The notes below the pieces were generated by a model that was not told the DNA's origin, searched no databases, and saw only the letters and a list, made by a program, of their open reading frames with translations. Below are positions 23,055 to 31,364 of a stretch of DNA of 64,000 nucleotides, piece after piece (position 1 is the stretch's first letter; the number at the start of each line of letters is the position of its first letter). Both the position numbers and the translations under genes were made by a program. The stretch covers positions 1 to 64,000 of the forward strand of contig CAZFRM010000018.1 in the NCBI GenBank assembly GCA_964521255.1. Direction: 5' to 3'. This DNA comes from ZC4RG29 sp964521255. GTDB lineage: Bacteria; Bacteroidota; Bacteroidia; Cytophagales; Cyclobacteriaceae.

Positions 23055-23489
23055 TAGAAGCCATCTCAAAAATACATACGTCATGTTGAGCGGTAGCGAG
23101 GCATTCTCTGTTTATGAGGAGATTATTCGCTAGTCACCAATGACAACTTTTTTTTTGACCCGAAAGGTTTTAGACGCTATCACTCTTCGAAGCACGTCAT
23201 CCCGCGTCACTAAGCTTCCCATGAAATGATCACTTTACTCGCGGGATCCCGTTTCTGCGAACGATAACAAGGTGATGCATTTTCACTGAGATGCGATATT
23301 CGGAGGGACCAATTTAGCAGGCATCTCCAAATCAGTTGCGTGGGTCTATTTTGACGAGCTGATGGGGGATGCCGATAAATATCGGGATGACGGCTTCGAA
23401 GGCGCCCCATAAATACTACTAATGAACAACCTCCTTTGTCATTTCAACTTTTTGAGCCACCAGATTTTTGATTTTTGAGATGGCTTCTA
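23055..23489. mobile_element. MITE-like element, 435 bp with 19-bp terminal inverted repeats
   Basis: TAGAAGCCATCTCAAAAAT (23055-23073) and its exact complement ATTTTTGAGATGGCTTCTA (23471-23489) bound 435 bp without a coding frame. Inside are shorter inverted motifs (GTCATGTTGAGCGGTAGCGAGG; CGTCATCCCGCG with GCGGGATCCCG). The adjacent bases (TTAAC on the left, ATTAT on the right) show no clear target duplication. Its right end lies 66 bp before the TonB receptor start, so it may contribute a promoter. No transposase is present, so it would need one in trans. Confidence 0.65.
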
Positions 23490-23555
23490 ATTATTTTTTT
23501 CAGGATTGTTTTGCTTTTGTATCTTGCGATATATCCAAACGTACATATCGAAATT

Positions 23556-25532
23556 ATGAAATCATTTTTACTCCTTTTCTCTGTTCTATTTGTTCATCAA
23601 ACGTTTGCTCAAAGTGTTGATTCGCTGGGTAATTTTGACCGGGTTTTTAATTTGGGCGAAGTTGTTGTGACAGGAACAAAATTTACGGACAGTGTCAACG
23701 CTGTCTCCTCCAGGAAAATAGCCATGTTCAACCGCGTTGATGTTTCCAATGCATTGAATGTTTTACCTGGAATTGCGCTCGCTAATGTCGGCCCGCGAAA
23801 TGAATCGGTTGTATACGTAAGAGGATTTGACCTTCGCCAGGTGCCCGTGTTTATTGACGGCGTACCGGTGTATGTTCCTTACGATGGCTATGTTGACTTA
23901 GGTAGATTTACAACCTTTGATCTTGCAGAAGTAAATGTTGCGAAAGGATTTTCTTCTATAATGTATGGAGCAAATACTATGGGCGGTGCTATCAATCTCA
24001 TTTCGCGCAAGCCGGTAAAGAAATTTGAAATCGGTGGACGGATAGGAGCCTTTAGCGGGGAGGGCTTCCGTTGGAACGTGAACGCCGGCTCGAATCTCGG
24101 TAAATATTATTTTCAGGCAGGTATTTCACAGCTTAAGCAGGAGTATTATCCCTTGTCAAAAGATTATACACCAACAACTTTTGAAGATGGAGATGAGCGT
24201 GAGAATTCTTATCGCGATGATGTTAAGTTTAGTGTAAAGGCAGGGTTCACGCCGAATGCAACAGATGAATATGTAATAGGTTATTCCAATCAGCAAGGCG
24301 AAAAAGGCACTCCGCCATATGTGGGTACCGATCCTGACATTCGTGCGCGCTTCTGGCAATGGCCGAAGTGGAATAAGCAAAGCCTCTACTTTGTTTCCAG
24401 TACAGCAATGGGGGCTAAGAATAAACTGAAGACGCGATTATATTATGACACTTTTGTAAACGAGCTTTTCAGTTACGACGACACCACGTACACTTCTATC
24501 ACGCGTCCTTATGCTTTTCAAAGTTACTACGATGACTACACAGTTGGCGGTAATGCTGAATTTGAATCCCGCGTGATCGCAAATAATGTTTTAAAGTTTG
24601 CAGTGCAATACAAGCGCGATATTCATCGGGAAAATAATCTCAACGAACCTCAACGTTCCTTCATCGACAACACGCTCTCCATTGGATTAGAAGACACGTA
24701 TCAAATCACCCCGGCATTTGCCGTTGTTCCGGGCATCAGTTATAATGAACGAAAAAGCGTAGAAGCGCAGGATTATAATGCATCAACAGACGAAATTTCT
24801 GACTTTCCTTCTAATGATAACAGTGCCGTGAATGTTCAACTGGGAATGTTCTGGGATATAAATCCAAATCATTCTTTGCGCGGAACTATTGCAAAGAAGA
24901 CGCGATTCGCTACAATCAAAGATCGTTACTCTTATCGTATGGGAATGGCGATACCCAATCCTGACCTTACTGCAGAAGAAGCAACGAATTATGATCTCAG
25001 CTACACAGGGAAATTGTTCCCAACGTTTATGGTTCAGGCAAGTCTGTTCCGAAGCGATATAACCGATATTATACAGCAGGTTGATAACGTTGAACCGGGT
25101 CGCTTTCAACTTCAAAATGCCGGAGACGCATTGTTTTATGGATACGAGTTGAATGTTAATTATTTAATTGTGAAAGGACTGACGTTTGGTGCAAACTATT
25201 CCTATATCCGCAGGAAAAACGAAACCAATCCCGATATTCTTTTCACCAATGTTCCGGAGCATAAAATATTCGGATCGTTGGAATACCGATTCCTAAACAG
25301 ATTTACTGTTCTGGGAAGTATCGAGCATGACAGCGATCGCTACAGCACGAGCTATGGAACAAAAGTTGATGATTATACTTTAGTGAATGGCAAAGTCGAT
25401 GGTAGAATCACTAAGTTCCTGACCTTGGAAGCGGGCGTGAATAATATATTTGATATCAATTACAGTTTGGCGGAAGGCTTTCCCGAAGCCGGCATAAATT
25501 ATTTTGTGAATCTGGTGTTCAGCAATTTTTGA
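23556..25532 (+). CDS. TonB-dependent outer-membrane receptor
   Basis: The start is ATG 23556 (MKSFLLLFSVLFVHQTFAQ), giving a proper signal peptide; a longer frame begins inside the MITE. It has 658 residues. The plug domain spans about 30-150 (GEVVVTGTKF as TonB-box-like start, then VYVRGFDLRQVPVFIDGVPVYVPYDGYVDLGRF and GANTMGGAINLISRKP), followed by a 22-strand-type barrel ending in Phe. There is no CarboxypepD_reg or STN domain, so it is of the classic siderophore/cobalamin/metal class rather than SusC. The ModE neighbour and the molybdo-enzyme-like partner suggest an oxyanion or metal chelate as ligand. Confidence 0.9.
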   Translation: MKSFLLLFSVLFVHQTFAQSVDSLGNFDRVFNLGEVVVTGTKFTDSVNAVSSRKIAMFNRVDVSNALNVLPGIALANVGPRNESVVYVRGFDLRQVPVFIDGVPVYVPYDGYVDLGRFTTFDLAEVNVAKGFSSIMYGANTMGGAINLISRKPVKKFEIGGRIGAFSGEGFRWNVNAGSNLGKYYFQAGISQLKQEYYPLSKDYTPTTFEDGDERENSYRDDVKFSVKAGFTPNATDEYVIGYSNQQGEKGTPPYVGTDPDIRARFWQWPKWNKQSLYFVSSTAMGAKNKLKTRLYYDTFVNELFSYDDTTYTSITRPYAFQSYYDDYTVGGNAEFESRVIANNVLKFAVQYKRDIHRENNLNEPQRSFIDNTLSIGLEDTYQITPAFAVVPGISYNERKSVEAQDYNASTDEISDFPSNDNSAVNVQLGMFWDINPNHSLRGTIAKKTRFATIKDRYSYRMGMAIPNPDLTAEEATNYDLSYTGKLFPTFMVQASLFRSDITDIIQQVDNVEPGRFQLQNAGDALFYGYELNVNYLIVKGLTFGANYSYIRRKNETNPDILFTNVPEHKIFGSLEYRFLNRFTVLGSIEHDSDRYSTSYGTKVDDYTLVNGKVDGRITKFLTLEAGVNNIFDINYSLAEGFPEAGINYFVNLVFSNF

Positions 25533-25544
25533 TCTGATTGATCC

Positions 25545-26651
25545 ATGTTAAGAAGAGACAAAATCATAATGATGATATTCGTCGTGACGGCGTCTCTTTT
25601 CTTTTTTTCTTTTGAATACGACGGCCGTAAGGCTGATCCGTATCCACTTCAATATCCACCTTACTTTGGCGGAAGGTTTACTATTCCCGAGGATAATCCT
25701 CTAACTAAGGAAGGTGTTCATCTTGGGAGATTGTTGTTTTATGAACCAAAGCTTTCGAAGGGAAATAAGATTACATGTGGTACCTGTCATCAACAAAAAT
25801 TTGCTTTTACTGATGGCAAATCATTCAGCGAAGGTGTCGATGGAACGTTGACAAAACGTAGTTCCATGTCGCTTGCCAATTTGCTATGGGTGAGAAATTT
25901 TTTTTGGGATGGTCGCGTGAACAGCCTGGAAGCACAGGCGATTATTCCGTTAACCGATGCACATGAAATGGGACAATCATTGGAGGACGCTGCTGCAAAA
26001 TTAAAAGCGACCACCTTGTATCCCGAATTATTCAGGAAAGCTTTTGGAGAGTCGGAGATAACAGGTGATCTGATACTTAAGAGTCTTGCACAATTTGAAC
26101 GCACATTGATTTCTGCTGATGCACCTTACGATAAATATTTGAATGGCAGTTATACATTGACGGAAGACGAATTCAGTGGAATGAAACTTTTCATGACTAC
26201 ACCATCACCTGAGAAAAATATTCGTGGCGCCAATTGTGGTCATTGTCATGGAACGCCTAAACTTTTTTCAGAACTCTTTCACAACAATGGACTGGATAGT
26301 GTACCAAAAGATCCGGGCCGTATGGAATTCACGAAGCAGCCAATTGATGAAGGACGTTTTCGTGTTCCAACTTTACGGAACATAGCGCTCACTGCTCCGT
26401 ACATGCACGATGGGCGGTTTAAAACATTGGAAGAGGTGTTGAATCATTACAATGAACATATTCAGCAAAGTGCTACACTAAGTCCATTTATTGCAAACGC
26501 AACGAACGAAGCGGGAGGGAAGAGCCTGATGCTCACGGAACCTGAGAAAAAAGAAATAATTGCTTTCCTTCATACCCTTACTGATTCTACCTTTATTAAT
26601 AATCCTGAATTTTCAGATCCTGATACTTTAAACACCACAAAACAGTTTTGA
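25545..26651 (+). CDS. Di-heme cytochrome c peroxidase (CcpA/MauG family)
   Basis: A 368-residue protein with a hydrophobic N-terminal anchor (about 8-22). It has two c-type heme sites: CGTCH (Cys78, Cys81, His82) in the N-terminal domain and CGHCH (Cys231, Cys234, His235) in the C-terminal domain. Typical features follow, such as FFWDGRVNSLEAQA, APYDKYLNG, RVPTLRNIALTAPYMHDGRF and LNHYNEH. The family reduces hydrogen peroxide with electrons from small cytochromes, or oxidises protein side chains (MauG). It starts 12 bp after the receptor and its stop overlaps the next gene region, so all three are one operon. Confidence 0.92.
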   Translation: MLRRDKIIMMIFVVTASLFFFSFEYDGRKADPYPLQYPPYFGGRFTIPEDNPLTKEGVHLGRLLFYEPKLSKGNKITCGTCHQQKFAFTDGKSFSEGVDGTLTKRSSMSLANLLWVRNFFWDGRVNSLEAQAIIPLTDAHEMGQSLEDAAAKLKATTLYPELFRKAFGESEITGDLILKSLAQFERTLISADAPYDKYLNGSYTLTEDEFSGMKLFMTTPSPEKNIRGANCGHCHGTPKLFSELFHNNGLDSVPKDPGRMEFTKQPIDEGRFRVPTLRNIALTAPYMHDGRFKTLEEVLNHYNEHIQQSATLSPFIANATNEAGGKSLMLTEPEKKEIIAFLHTLTDSTFINNPEFSDPDTLNTTKQF

Positions 26652-26656
26652 TAATC

Positions 26657-27157
26657 ATGAGAATAAAAATTTATACGATCCCTTTCCTTTTGGGAATTAT
26701 TTTTTCTTCGAGTGTCTTCGCACAAAATGAAAAACCTTTTATCAGTGTGGAAGGTGAAGTATTGAAACCTTTAAAGTTAACGGTTGATGATCTCGCTAAA
26801 CTGAATGAAGCGGAAGTGAAGGGAAAGGATCGCGATGGTAAAGAACATACATATAAAGGTGTTAGACTGGTTGATGTTCTTTCATCTGCCGGTGTTACGC
26901 TCGGCGCACAACTGCGGGGTGAGAATCTGGTAAAGTTTGTTCTTGTGAAAGCAGTTGACGGATACGAAGTAGTTTTTTCATTACCTGAAGTTGATCCGGA
27001 GTTTACAAATCAAACTATCTATTTGGTTTATCAGGTAGATGGTAATCCATTACCAAAAGGTGAAGGACCTTTTCGAATGGTCGTACCTAATGATAATAAG
27101 CATGCCCGGTGGATCAGGGAGATCAGCACAATCAAAATATTATTTGCAAAGGAGTAG
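26657..27157 (+). CDS. Sulfite-oxidase-like molybdopterin-fold protein without cysteine ligand
   Basis: ATG 26657 gives 166 residues, with a signal peptide ending at SSVFAQ. The mature part matches the small oxidoreductase molybdopterin-binding-domain proteins: SVEGEVLKPLKLTVDDLAKL, YKGVRLVDVLSSAG, KAVDGYEVVFSLPEVDP, GPFRMVVPNDNKHARWIREI. The protein contains no cysteine at all, so the Mo-ligating Cys of true sulfite oxidases is missing. It may bind a cofactor or ligand without redox chemistry, or act as a scaffold. Fourth gene of the ModE-receptor-peroxidase group, 5 bp behind the peroxidase stop. Confidence 0.85.
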   Translation: MRIKIYTIPFLLGIIFSSSVFAQNEKPFISVEGEVLKPLKLTVDDLAKLNEAEVKGKDRDGKEHTYKGVRLVDVLSSAGVTLGAQLRGENLVKFVLVKAVDGYEVVFSLPEVDPEFTNQTIYLVYQVDGNPLPKGEGPFRMVVPNDNKHARWIREISTIKILFAKE

Positions 27158-27165
27158 TTCTTAAA

Positions 27166-27203
27166 AGTCCGAAAGTCGGGAAGACCCAAAGTCCGAAAGA
27201 TGG
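27166..27203. repeat. AAAGTCCGAAAG repeat
   Basis: Two imperfect copies of AAAGTCCGAAAG in tandem after the molybdopterin-fold gene; a related unit is at 9207. This is a frequent type of intergenic repeat in this phylum. Confidence 0.5.
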
Positions 27204-27238
27204 AGAGTTTAATAAACTGCTTTCAATTGATTCCTATT

Positions 27239-28081
27239 CTATTGTCCAAAAAGTTCCAATTGTAATATAGAACTGACTTGTCCAGACCGTTTTGCTGATA
27301 AAGTATTTCTGAGTGAATTCGTAATATGGTATACCGGAGTTTCCCGATCGCGTGATGCAATAACAATGTTTGTGCCCCCTGCAATTCTTCTGAAGAGCTT
27401 TTGTACGATGGCCGGCCGGTTGTTTTCTCGCGATAAATGTGAAAGAAAAAGGTGACTCATAAATGAGGGTCGATACTTTACAAACAATTCCGCGGCTTGT
27501 GCATTTGAGAGGTGACCTTTGTCACTGCGAATGCGTTGCTTAAGATGAATCGGATAACTTCCGTTTTGCAATAGATCTTCATCATAGTTTGCTTCAAGAA
27601 AAGCAGCGTGACATTGCTGAAAATGTTTTATAACATGTTCACATGGAGCGCCGAGGTCTGTAAAAATTCCTACCGTAACGGATTCACTGGAAACAATAAA
27701 GCAATGCGGATCACATGCATCATGAAATTTTGGAAAGCCTGTTATGGAAAGATTTCCGATCCTGACAGGCTCATAAGCTTTAAATCGTTCAATGCGCGTA
27801 TCGTTTACGCCGAGGTTTCCGCTCTGCCAGGTGATATCTGTGGCATATACGCATAGTCGATGTTTTTTTGCCAATGAAGCAACCCCATGAATGTGATCGC
27901 CATGTTCGTGAGTGACAAAAATGCCTTTTACTTTATTCATGGAAAGACCCAGTCGTTTCATTCTTTTTTCTGTTTCACGACGAGAAATACCACCATCAAT
28001 CAATACAGCTTCATGCTGGTTGCCTACGTAATAGCAGTTTCCGTTGCTTCCTGAATTCAATGAAGAGATAAATAGCGACAT
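27239..28081 (-). CDS. MBL-fold metallo-hydrolase, YycJ/WalJ-like
   Basis: A 280-residue cytosolic metallo-beta-lactamase-fold hydrolase. The metal motif THEHGDH (His58, His60, Asp62, His63) follows the family opening FISSLNSGSNGNCYYVG. Further metal ligands are probably in FPKFHDACDPHCF and FLSHLSRENN. The N-terminal SSGSxGN pattern is that of the YycJ group, a predicted nuclease/phosphodiesterase that in Firmicutes is tied to WalRK. Its role in Bacteroidota is not established. Convergent with the molybdopterin-fold gene. Confidence 0.9.
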   Translation of the reverse strand: MSLFISSLNSGSNGNCYYVGNQHEAVLIDGGISRRETEKRMKRLGLSMNKVKGIFVTHEHGDHIHGVASLAKKHRLCVYATDITWQSGNLGVNDTRIERFKAYEPVRIGNLSITGFPKFHDACDPHCFIVSSESVTVGIFTDLGAPCEHVIKHFQQCHAAFLEANYDEDLLQNGSYPIHLKQRIRSDKGHLSNAQAAELFVKYRPSFMSHLFLSHLSRENNRPAIVQKLFRRIAGGTNIVIASRDRETPVYHITNSLRNTLSAKRSGQVSSILQLELFGQ

Positions 28082-28224
28082 GCGGGTTGATTATAATTGT
28101 TGCCAAGATAAATCAAATTGTATGACGCTGTTAGTGAATTTTGCAAAGTTGGAAGAATTACGTCACAAGATGTCAATCGCTTGCGTGTGAATCGAGTTAT
28201 CAATTTGATGATATAGTGATTGTG

Positions 28225-28272
28225 CATTCTAAATTGGCACATCGGCACACCGATAATCGGTACATTATCACG
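28225..28272. repeat. Dispersed repeat, GGCACATCGGCACACCGATAATCGGTACATTATCAC type
   Basis: A compact copy of the repeat seen at 22980 and 41620, with an internal ACCGATAATCGGT palindrome. It ends at the stop codon of the gluconate dehydrogenase subunit gene and may serve as its terminator. Confidence 0.55.
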
Positions 28273-28870
28273 TCGCCCACTGTTTCCCTGCTTCTGTTAA
28301 CGGGACACAACCTTTATAAGGGCCTGGCACCTGGTTGTATTGCAGTACCTGGGTTGCGCCGGGTTCACTGGTAAAGAAACCAATAAGCGTAAGTTCCTTG
28401 ATTTCTACCATAAAGGGTTTTGTTCCTTGTGTTCCGGCTTTCCACCATGCATTGGAATATCCTCCCTCACCACTTTGAAAGGTTTGATCATGATGCTTTT
28501 TGAAGTGAGCATTTTTTTCTTCTGTTGAGCAATCAACAAAATTATTTCCGTAAGTCTTTTTTGCATCCGCATCAAATGCATTAAGATTTTTAATGAATCG
28601 TTCCTGATCTTCCGGTCCATAAACTCCTTTAATCAAAGTGTCTATAAACATCGGCACACCTGCATCTTTTGCTCCCGGTGTATCTGTTCTTGGTATGATG
28701 ATCTCAGTAAGTTCCTCCACGAGCAGTGCCTGGTCCATGGTAAGAAATTCAGGTTTAAACGCAACTTCTGGTGAAGCCTTGCATCCGTTCAACACTCCTG
28801 TTAATGCAGGACCTGTGATAGCATATCCTAATACCATCGCAGTTCTTTGTATAGCTTCTCTTCTGTTCAT
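28268..28870 (-). CDS. Gluconate 2-dehydrogenase subunit 3 family protein
   Basis: A 200-residue protein. The N-terminus has a twin-arginine motif (NRREAIQRTAMVLG) followed by a lipobox-like LNGC (Cys30), which suggests Tat export and lipid anchoring. The mature part matches the small subunit of membrane-bound gluconate/sugar dehydrogenases: LTEIIIPRTDTPGAKDAGVPMFIDTLI and a C-terminal REYT-like region. In such complexes the small subunit helps fold and export the FAD subunit. The partner GMC gene lies 56 bp upstream. Confidence 0.9.
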   Translation of the reverse strand: MNRREAIQRTAMVLGYAITGPALTGVLNGCKASPEVAFKPEFLTMDQALLVEELTEIIIPRTDTPGAKDAGVPMFIDTLIKGVYGPEDQERFIKNLNAFDADAKKTYGNNFVDCSTEEKNAHFKKHHDQTFQSGEGGYSNAWWKAGTQGTKPFMVEIKELTLIGFFTSEPGATQVLQYNQVPGPYKGCVPLTEAGKQWAT

Positions 28871-28926
28871 GATTGTAGTTGTTCGTAATCGGTGAAATTG
28901 TCAATAGTCATGACCAATGACTTTGT

Positions 28927-30636
28927 TTACAAGTTCTGTTTCTTCATTTCCTTCACTGCATAATCAACAGCCCGCGCTGTCAATGCCATGTACGTTAGCG
29001 ATGGATTCTGGCAGGCAGATGAAGTCATCGCGGCGCCGTCGGTAACAAACACGTTAGGAACCTCATGCAATTGATTCCATTTGTTGAGTACTGAGGTTTT
29101 CGGATCTTTGCCCATGCGCGCTGTTCCCATTTCGTGAATGCCGAGGCCCATGTTGTTCGGGCTGTCAAACGTATTTACGTTTTTGTAACCGGCGGCTTCA
29201 AACATTTCGGCAGCGCAATTCATAATATCCTTGCGCATTACTTTTTCATTTTCTTTCCAGTCGGCATCCATGTTCAACGTGGGTAAACCGTAAGCATCTT
29301 TTTTGTCTTTGTTTAGTGTTATGCGGTTATCTTCATTCGGAAGACATTCTCCAAATCCTGTGATACCAATCGTCCATGCACCGGGCGTTTGAACGGCTGT
29401 TTTCAGATCGGCGCCGTATTTCAATTCTGCTACGCCGCGCATCCAGTCTTGCCGGCTTGCAGCGCCCTGGTAACCGAATCCTCTCAGATAGTCCGTACGT
29501 TTGTCCTTACCAATATTCCGGAAGCGGGGAATGTAAATTCCATTGGGTCTCCGCCCGATATAGTATTTGTCTTCAAAGCCCTCTACAGTGGCTTCAGCGC
29601 CAACACGATATTGATGATCCATCATGTTACGGCCCAGCTGATCACTGACGTTGCCCATACCATTTGGAAATCGTTTCGATATTGAGTTCAGCAAGATGAA
29701 TGTGCTGCCTATGGTTGACGCGTTTAAAAAGATTATTCTTGAATAGAAATCAATTTCTTCTTTCGTTTCGGCATCTAATACTTTTACACCAACTGCTTTG
29801 CTTTTTTGTTCATCATAAATTATAGAATGGACAATCGAGTAGGGGCGCAGTGTCATGTTACCCGTTTTCTGCGCTGCTATTAAAGTTGAAGCATTGCTGC
29901 TGAAATAGGCACCGTAAGGGCAACCGCGATCACAAAGATTTCTCGATTGGCAAACACCACGCGTGGGATCGTGCGGGAGTGCAGCTGTAAGATGGGCTAC
30001 GCGACCAATGGTAACTTTTCTTCCATTGAATTTCTCTGCCATTTTATCACGAAAAACTTCTTCCACGCAGTTAAGGTCCATCGGTGGAAGAAATTTACCA
30101 TCCGGTAAATGAGAAATTCCTTCGGCTCTACCGCTCACTCCTATAAATGACTCTACATGATCATACCAGGGAGCAATGTCTTTATAACGGATGGGCCAGT
30201 CTGTACCAACGCCTTCTTTGGCATTGGCTTCAAAGTCCAGATCGGATAAGCGGTACGTTTGTTTTCCCCACATGATGGATCGCCCTCCTACATGATATCC
30301 TCTTATCCAGTCGAATGGCTTTACCTCTGTATAAGGATTTTCGAGGTCGTTCACCCACCAGTGTTTGTTACCCTGGTTGATCCATCCCATTCTTGACTGG
30401 ATTGGAAATATTTTAACCTCTTCTTTTGTGAGCGCTCCTCTATTGGGTAGTTCCCAGGGATTTTTAGTCATGGTTGGATAATCAATAACATGCTTTACAT
30501 CCCGGCCTCTTTCCAGCACAAGAACTTTCAAACCTTTCTCTGTAAGTTCCTTTGCTGCCCAGCCGCCGCTAATACCTGTGCCCACAACAATGGCGTCATA
30601 GGTTAGTTGTTCTTGTGCGTTAAAGTTTAGATTCAT
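28927..30636 (-). CDS. GMC-family FAD oxidoreductase (large subunit of a sugar/alcohol dehydrogenase)
   Basis: A 569-residue flavoprotein. The Rossmann motif GTGISG (residues 19-24) leads to LVLERG. It has HVGGRSIMWGKQTYRLS and an Fe-S/Cys-like region CQSRNLCDRGCPYGAYFSS. The C-terminal substrate part has GIHEMGTARMGKDP and a final TDGAAMTSSACQNPSLT with the active-site segment. GMC partners of the subunit 3 type oxidise sugars or sugar alcohols in the periplasm and pass electrons to cytochromes. It has no signal peptide of its own, so it probably travels with the Tat-carrying small subunit. First gene of the two-gene operon. Confidence 0.92.
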   Translation of the reverse strand: MNLNFNAQEQLTYDAIVVGTGISGGWAAKELTEKGLKVLVLERGRDVKHVIDYPTMTKNPWELPNRGALTKEEVKIFPIQSRMGWINQGNKHWWVNDLENPYTEVKPFDWIRGYHVGGRSIMWGKQTYRLSDLDFEANAKEGVGTDWPIRYKDIAPWYDHVESFIGVSGRAEGISHLPDGKFLPPMDLNCVEEVFRDKMAEKFNGRKVTIGRVAHLTAALPHDPTRGVCQSRNLCDRGCPYGAYFSSNASTLIAAQKTGNMTLRPYSIVHSIIYDEQKSKAVGVKVLDAETKEEIDFYSRIIFLNASTIGSTFILLNSISKRFPNGMGNVSDQLGRNMMDHQYRVGAEATVEGFEDKYYIGRRPNGIYIPRFRNIGKDKRTDYLRGFGYQGAASRQDWMRGVAELKYGADLKTAVQTPGAWTIGITGFGECLPNEDNRITLNKDKKDAYGLPTLNMDADWKENEKVMRKDIMNCAAEMFEAAGYKNVNTFDSPNNMGLGIHEMGTARMGKDPKTSVLNKWNQLHEVPNVFVTDGAAMTSSACQNPSLTYMALTARAVDYAVKEMKKQNL

Positions 30637-30680
30637 ATAGTTCAGATGAAAATAAGGTTCAAGATAAGGATATTAGTTTA

Positions 30681-30713
30681 AACCCTCCAAGGGTTCTGAA
30701 TTCTTGGAGGGTT
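30681..30713. repeat. Perfect hairpin next to the RAYT relic (candidate REP)
   Basis: AACCCTCCAAG (30681-30691) and CTTGGAGGGTT (30703-30713) form a perfect 11-bp stem. It stands 20 bp beyond the end of a RAYT transposase fragment. RAYT genes are normally flanked by the REP hairpins they act on, so this may be its cognate REP. Confidence 0.6.
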
Positions 30714-30733
30714 GGAACATATCGCGTTTCAGG

Positions 30734-30988
30734 CTACGGTGGATCTTTACGAATTCCTCTCTGTTTCCAAAACCATTCTAACCCTTCCTCTCTACTTAAA
30801 TTAGTGGGCTTATCTGACAAATAGATGTTATAAGAACTGTACGGCCAATCGTGAAAGTCGTTAGCAAATTGGTGAGCTATGGGATTAGCATGAATGTATA
30901 CGATTAACCTTGTGAAATAAGTGTCGTCGATGACAGGTTTTCGTTTGAAGTTTGGAATGAATAAACTGCCTTTCCTTTTAATGCTTTG
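30734..30988 (-). pseudogene. C-terminal fragment of a REP-associated tyrosine transposase (RAYT/Y1)
   Basis: On the minus strand an open frame ending in TAG (30734-30736) reads RKGSLFIPNFKRKPV, then YFTRLIVYIHANPIAHQF, DFHDWPYSSYNIYLSDKPT and a Trp-rich end. These are the last ~80 residues of RAYT proteins (GSLF..FKR..V, YIH.NP..H, DW.YSSY). The catalytic HUH and Tyr parts are missing. The fragment begins exactly where the haloperoxidase gene loses its homology. Confidence 0.8.
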
Positions 30989-31364
30989 TTATCTTATGTT
31001 TGTTGGCATCCGAAGTTTGATTGTAGATCTTTTTAAGGATGGCAGCTTGTCCTGCATTTAAAGATAAGATCCAATCATATGTTGAATTTCTATCAGGAAG
31101 CGGAAGTCCCGTCAATCCATTCAGTTGATTGCCAAGAGAATTAAAGTCCGGATAACCATGCACAACAGATTCATACATGGTAAGACCTATGTAGCCAAAA
31201 CCCCGTGATGCAAAAGTTGGTGAATTGGCCGGTGTATTTTTCGTTATATAAAGAGCCATGTCAGCCCACGTAGTTGCTACCTGCTGATGAGAAAGCTTTT
31301 TTTCTTCTTTGGCTGTGCATGCTCCCAATACAATCAGTAAAATTATTTTACTGTACAGGTACAT
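30978..31364 (-). pseudogene. 5' fragment of a vanadium-dependent haloperoxidase (PAP2-like) gene
   Basis: 128 codons remain of a protein usually over 400. A lipoprotein signal (VLGAC, Cys16) is followed by WADMALYITKNTPANSPTFASRGFGYIGLTMYESVVHG and SLNAGQAAILKKIYNQTSD, the N-terminal part of Bacteroidota vanadium haloperoxidase-like proteins. All vanadate-binding residues lie in the missing C-terminal half. The frame ends in ITKH-stop at the junction with the RAYT fragment. The start overlaps the upstream ASPIC/UnbV gene by 17 bp, the normal order of this pair. Confidence 0.8.

Noticed and set aside
23055..23489. A hidden transposase in the 435-bp element
   Set aside because: No frame longer than about 65 codons, and none with transposase motifs; kept as a non-autonomous element.
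27239..28248. Several small open frames inside and around the MBL-fold gene
   Set aside because: All are shadows of the hydrolase coding sequence or of repeat sequence.
28268..30636. GMC oxidoreductase as a cholesterol or choline oxidase
   Set aside because: The adjacent subunit 3 protein and the Cys-rich NLCDRGCPYG segment fit the gluconate/sugar dehydrogenase group better.
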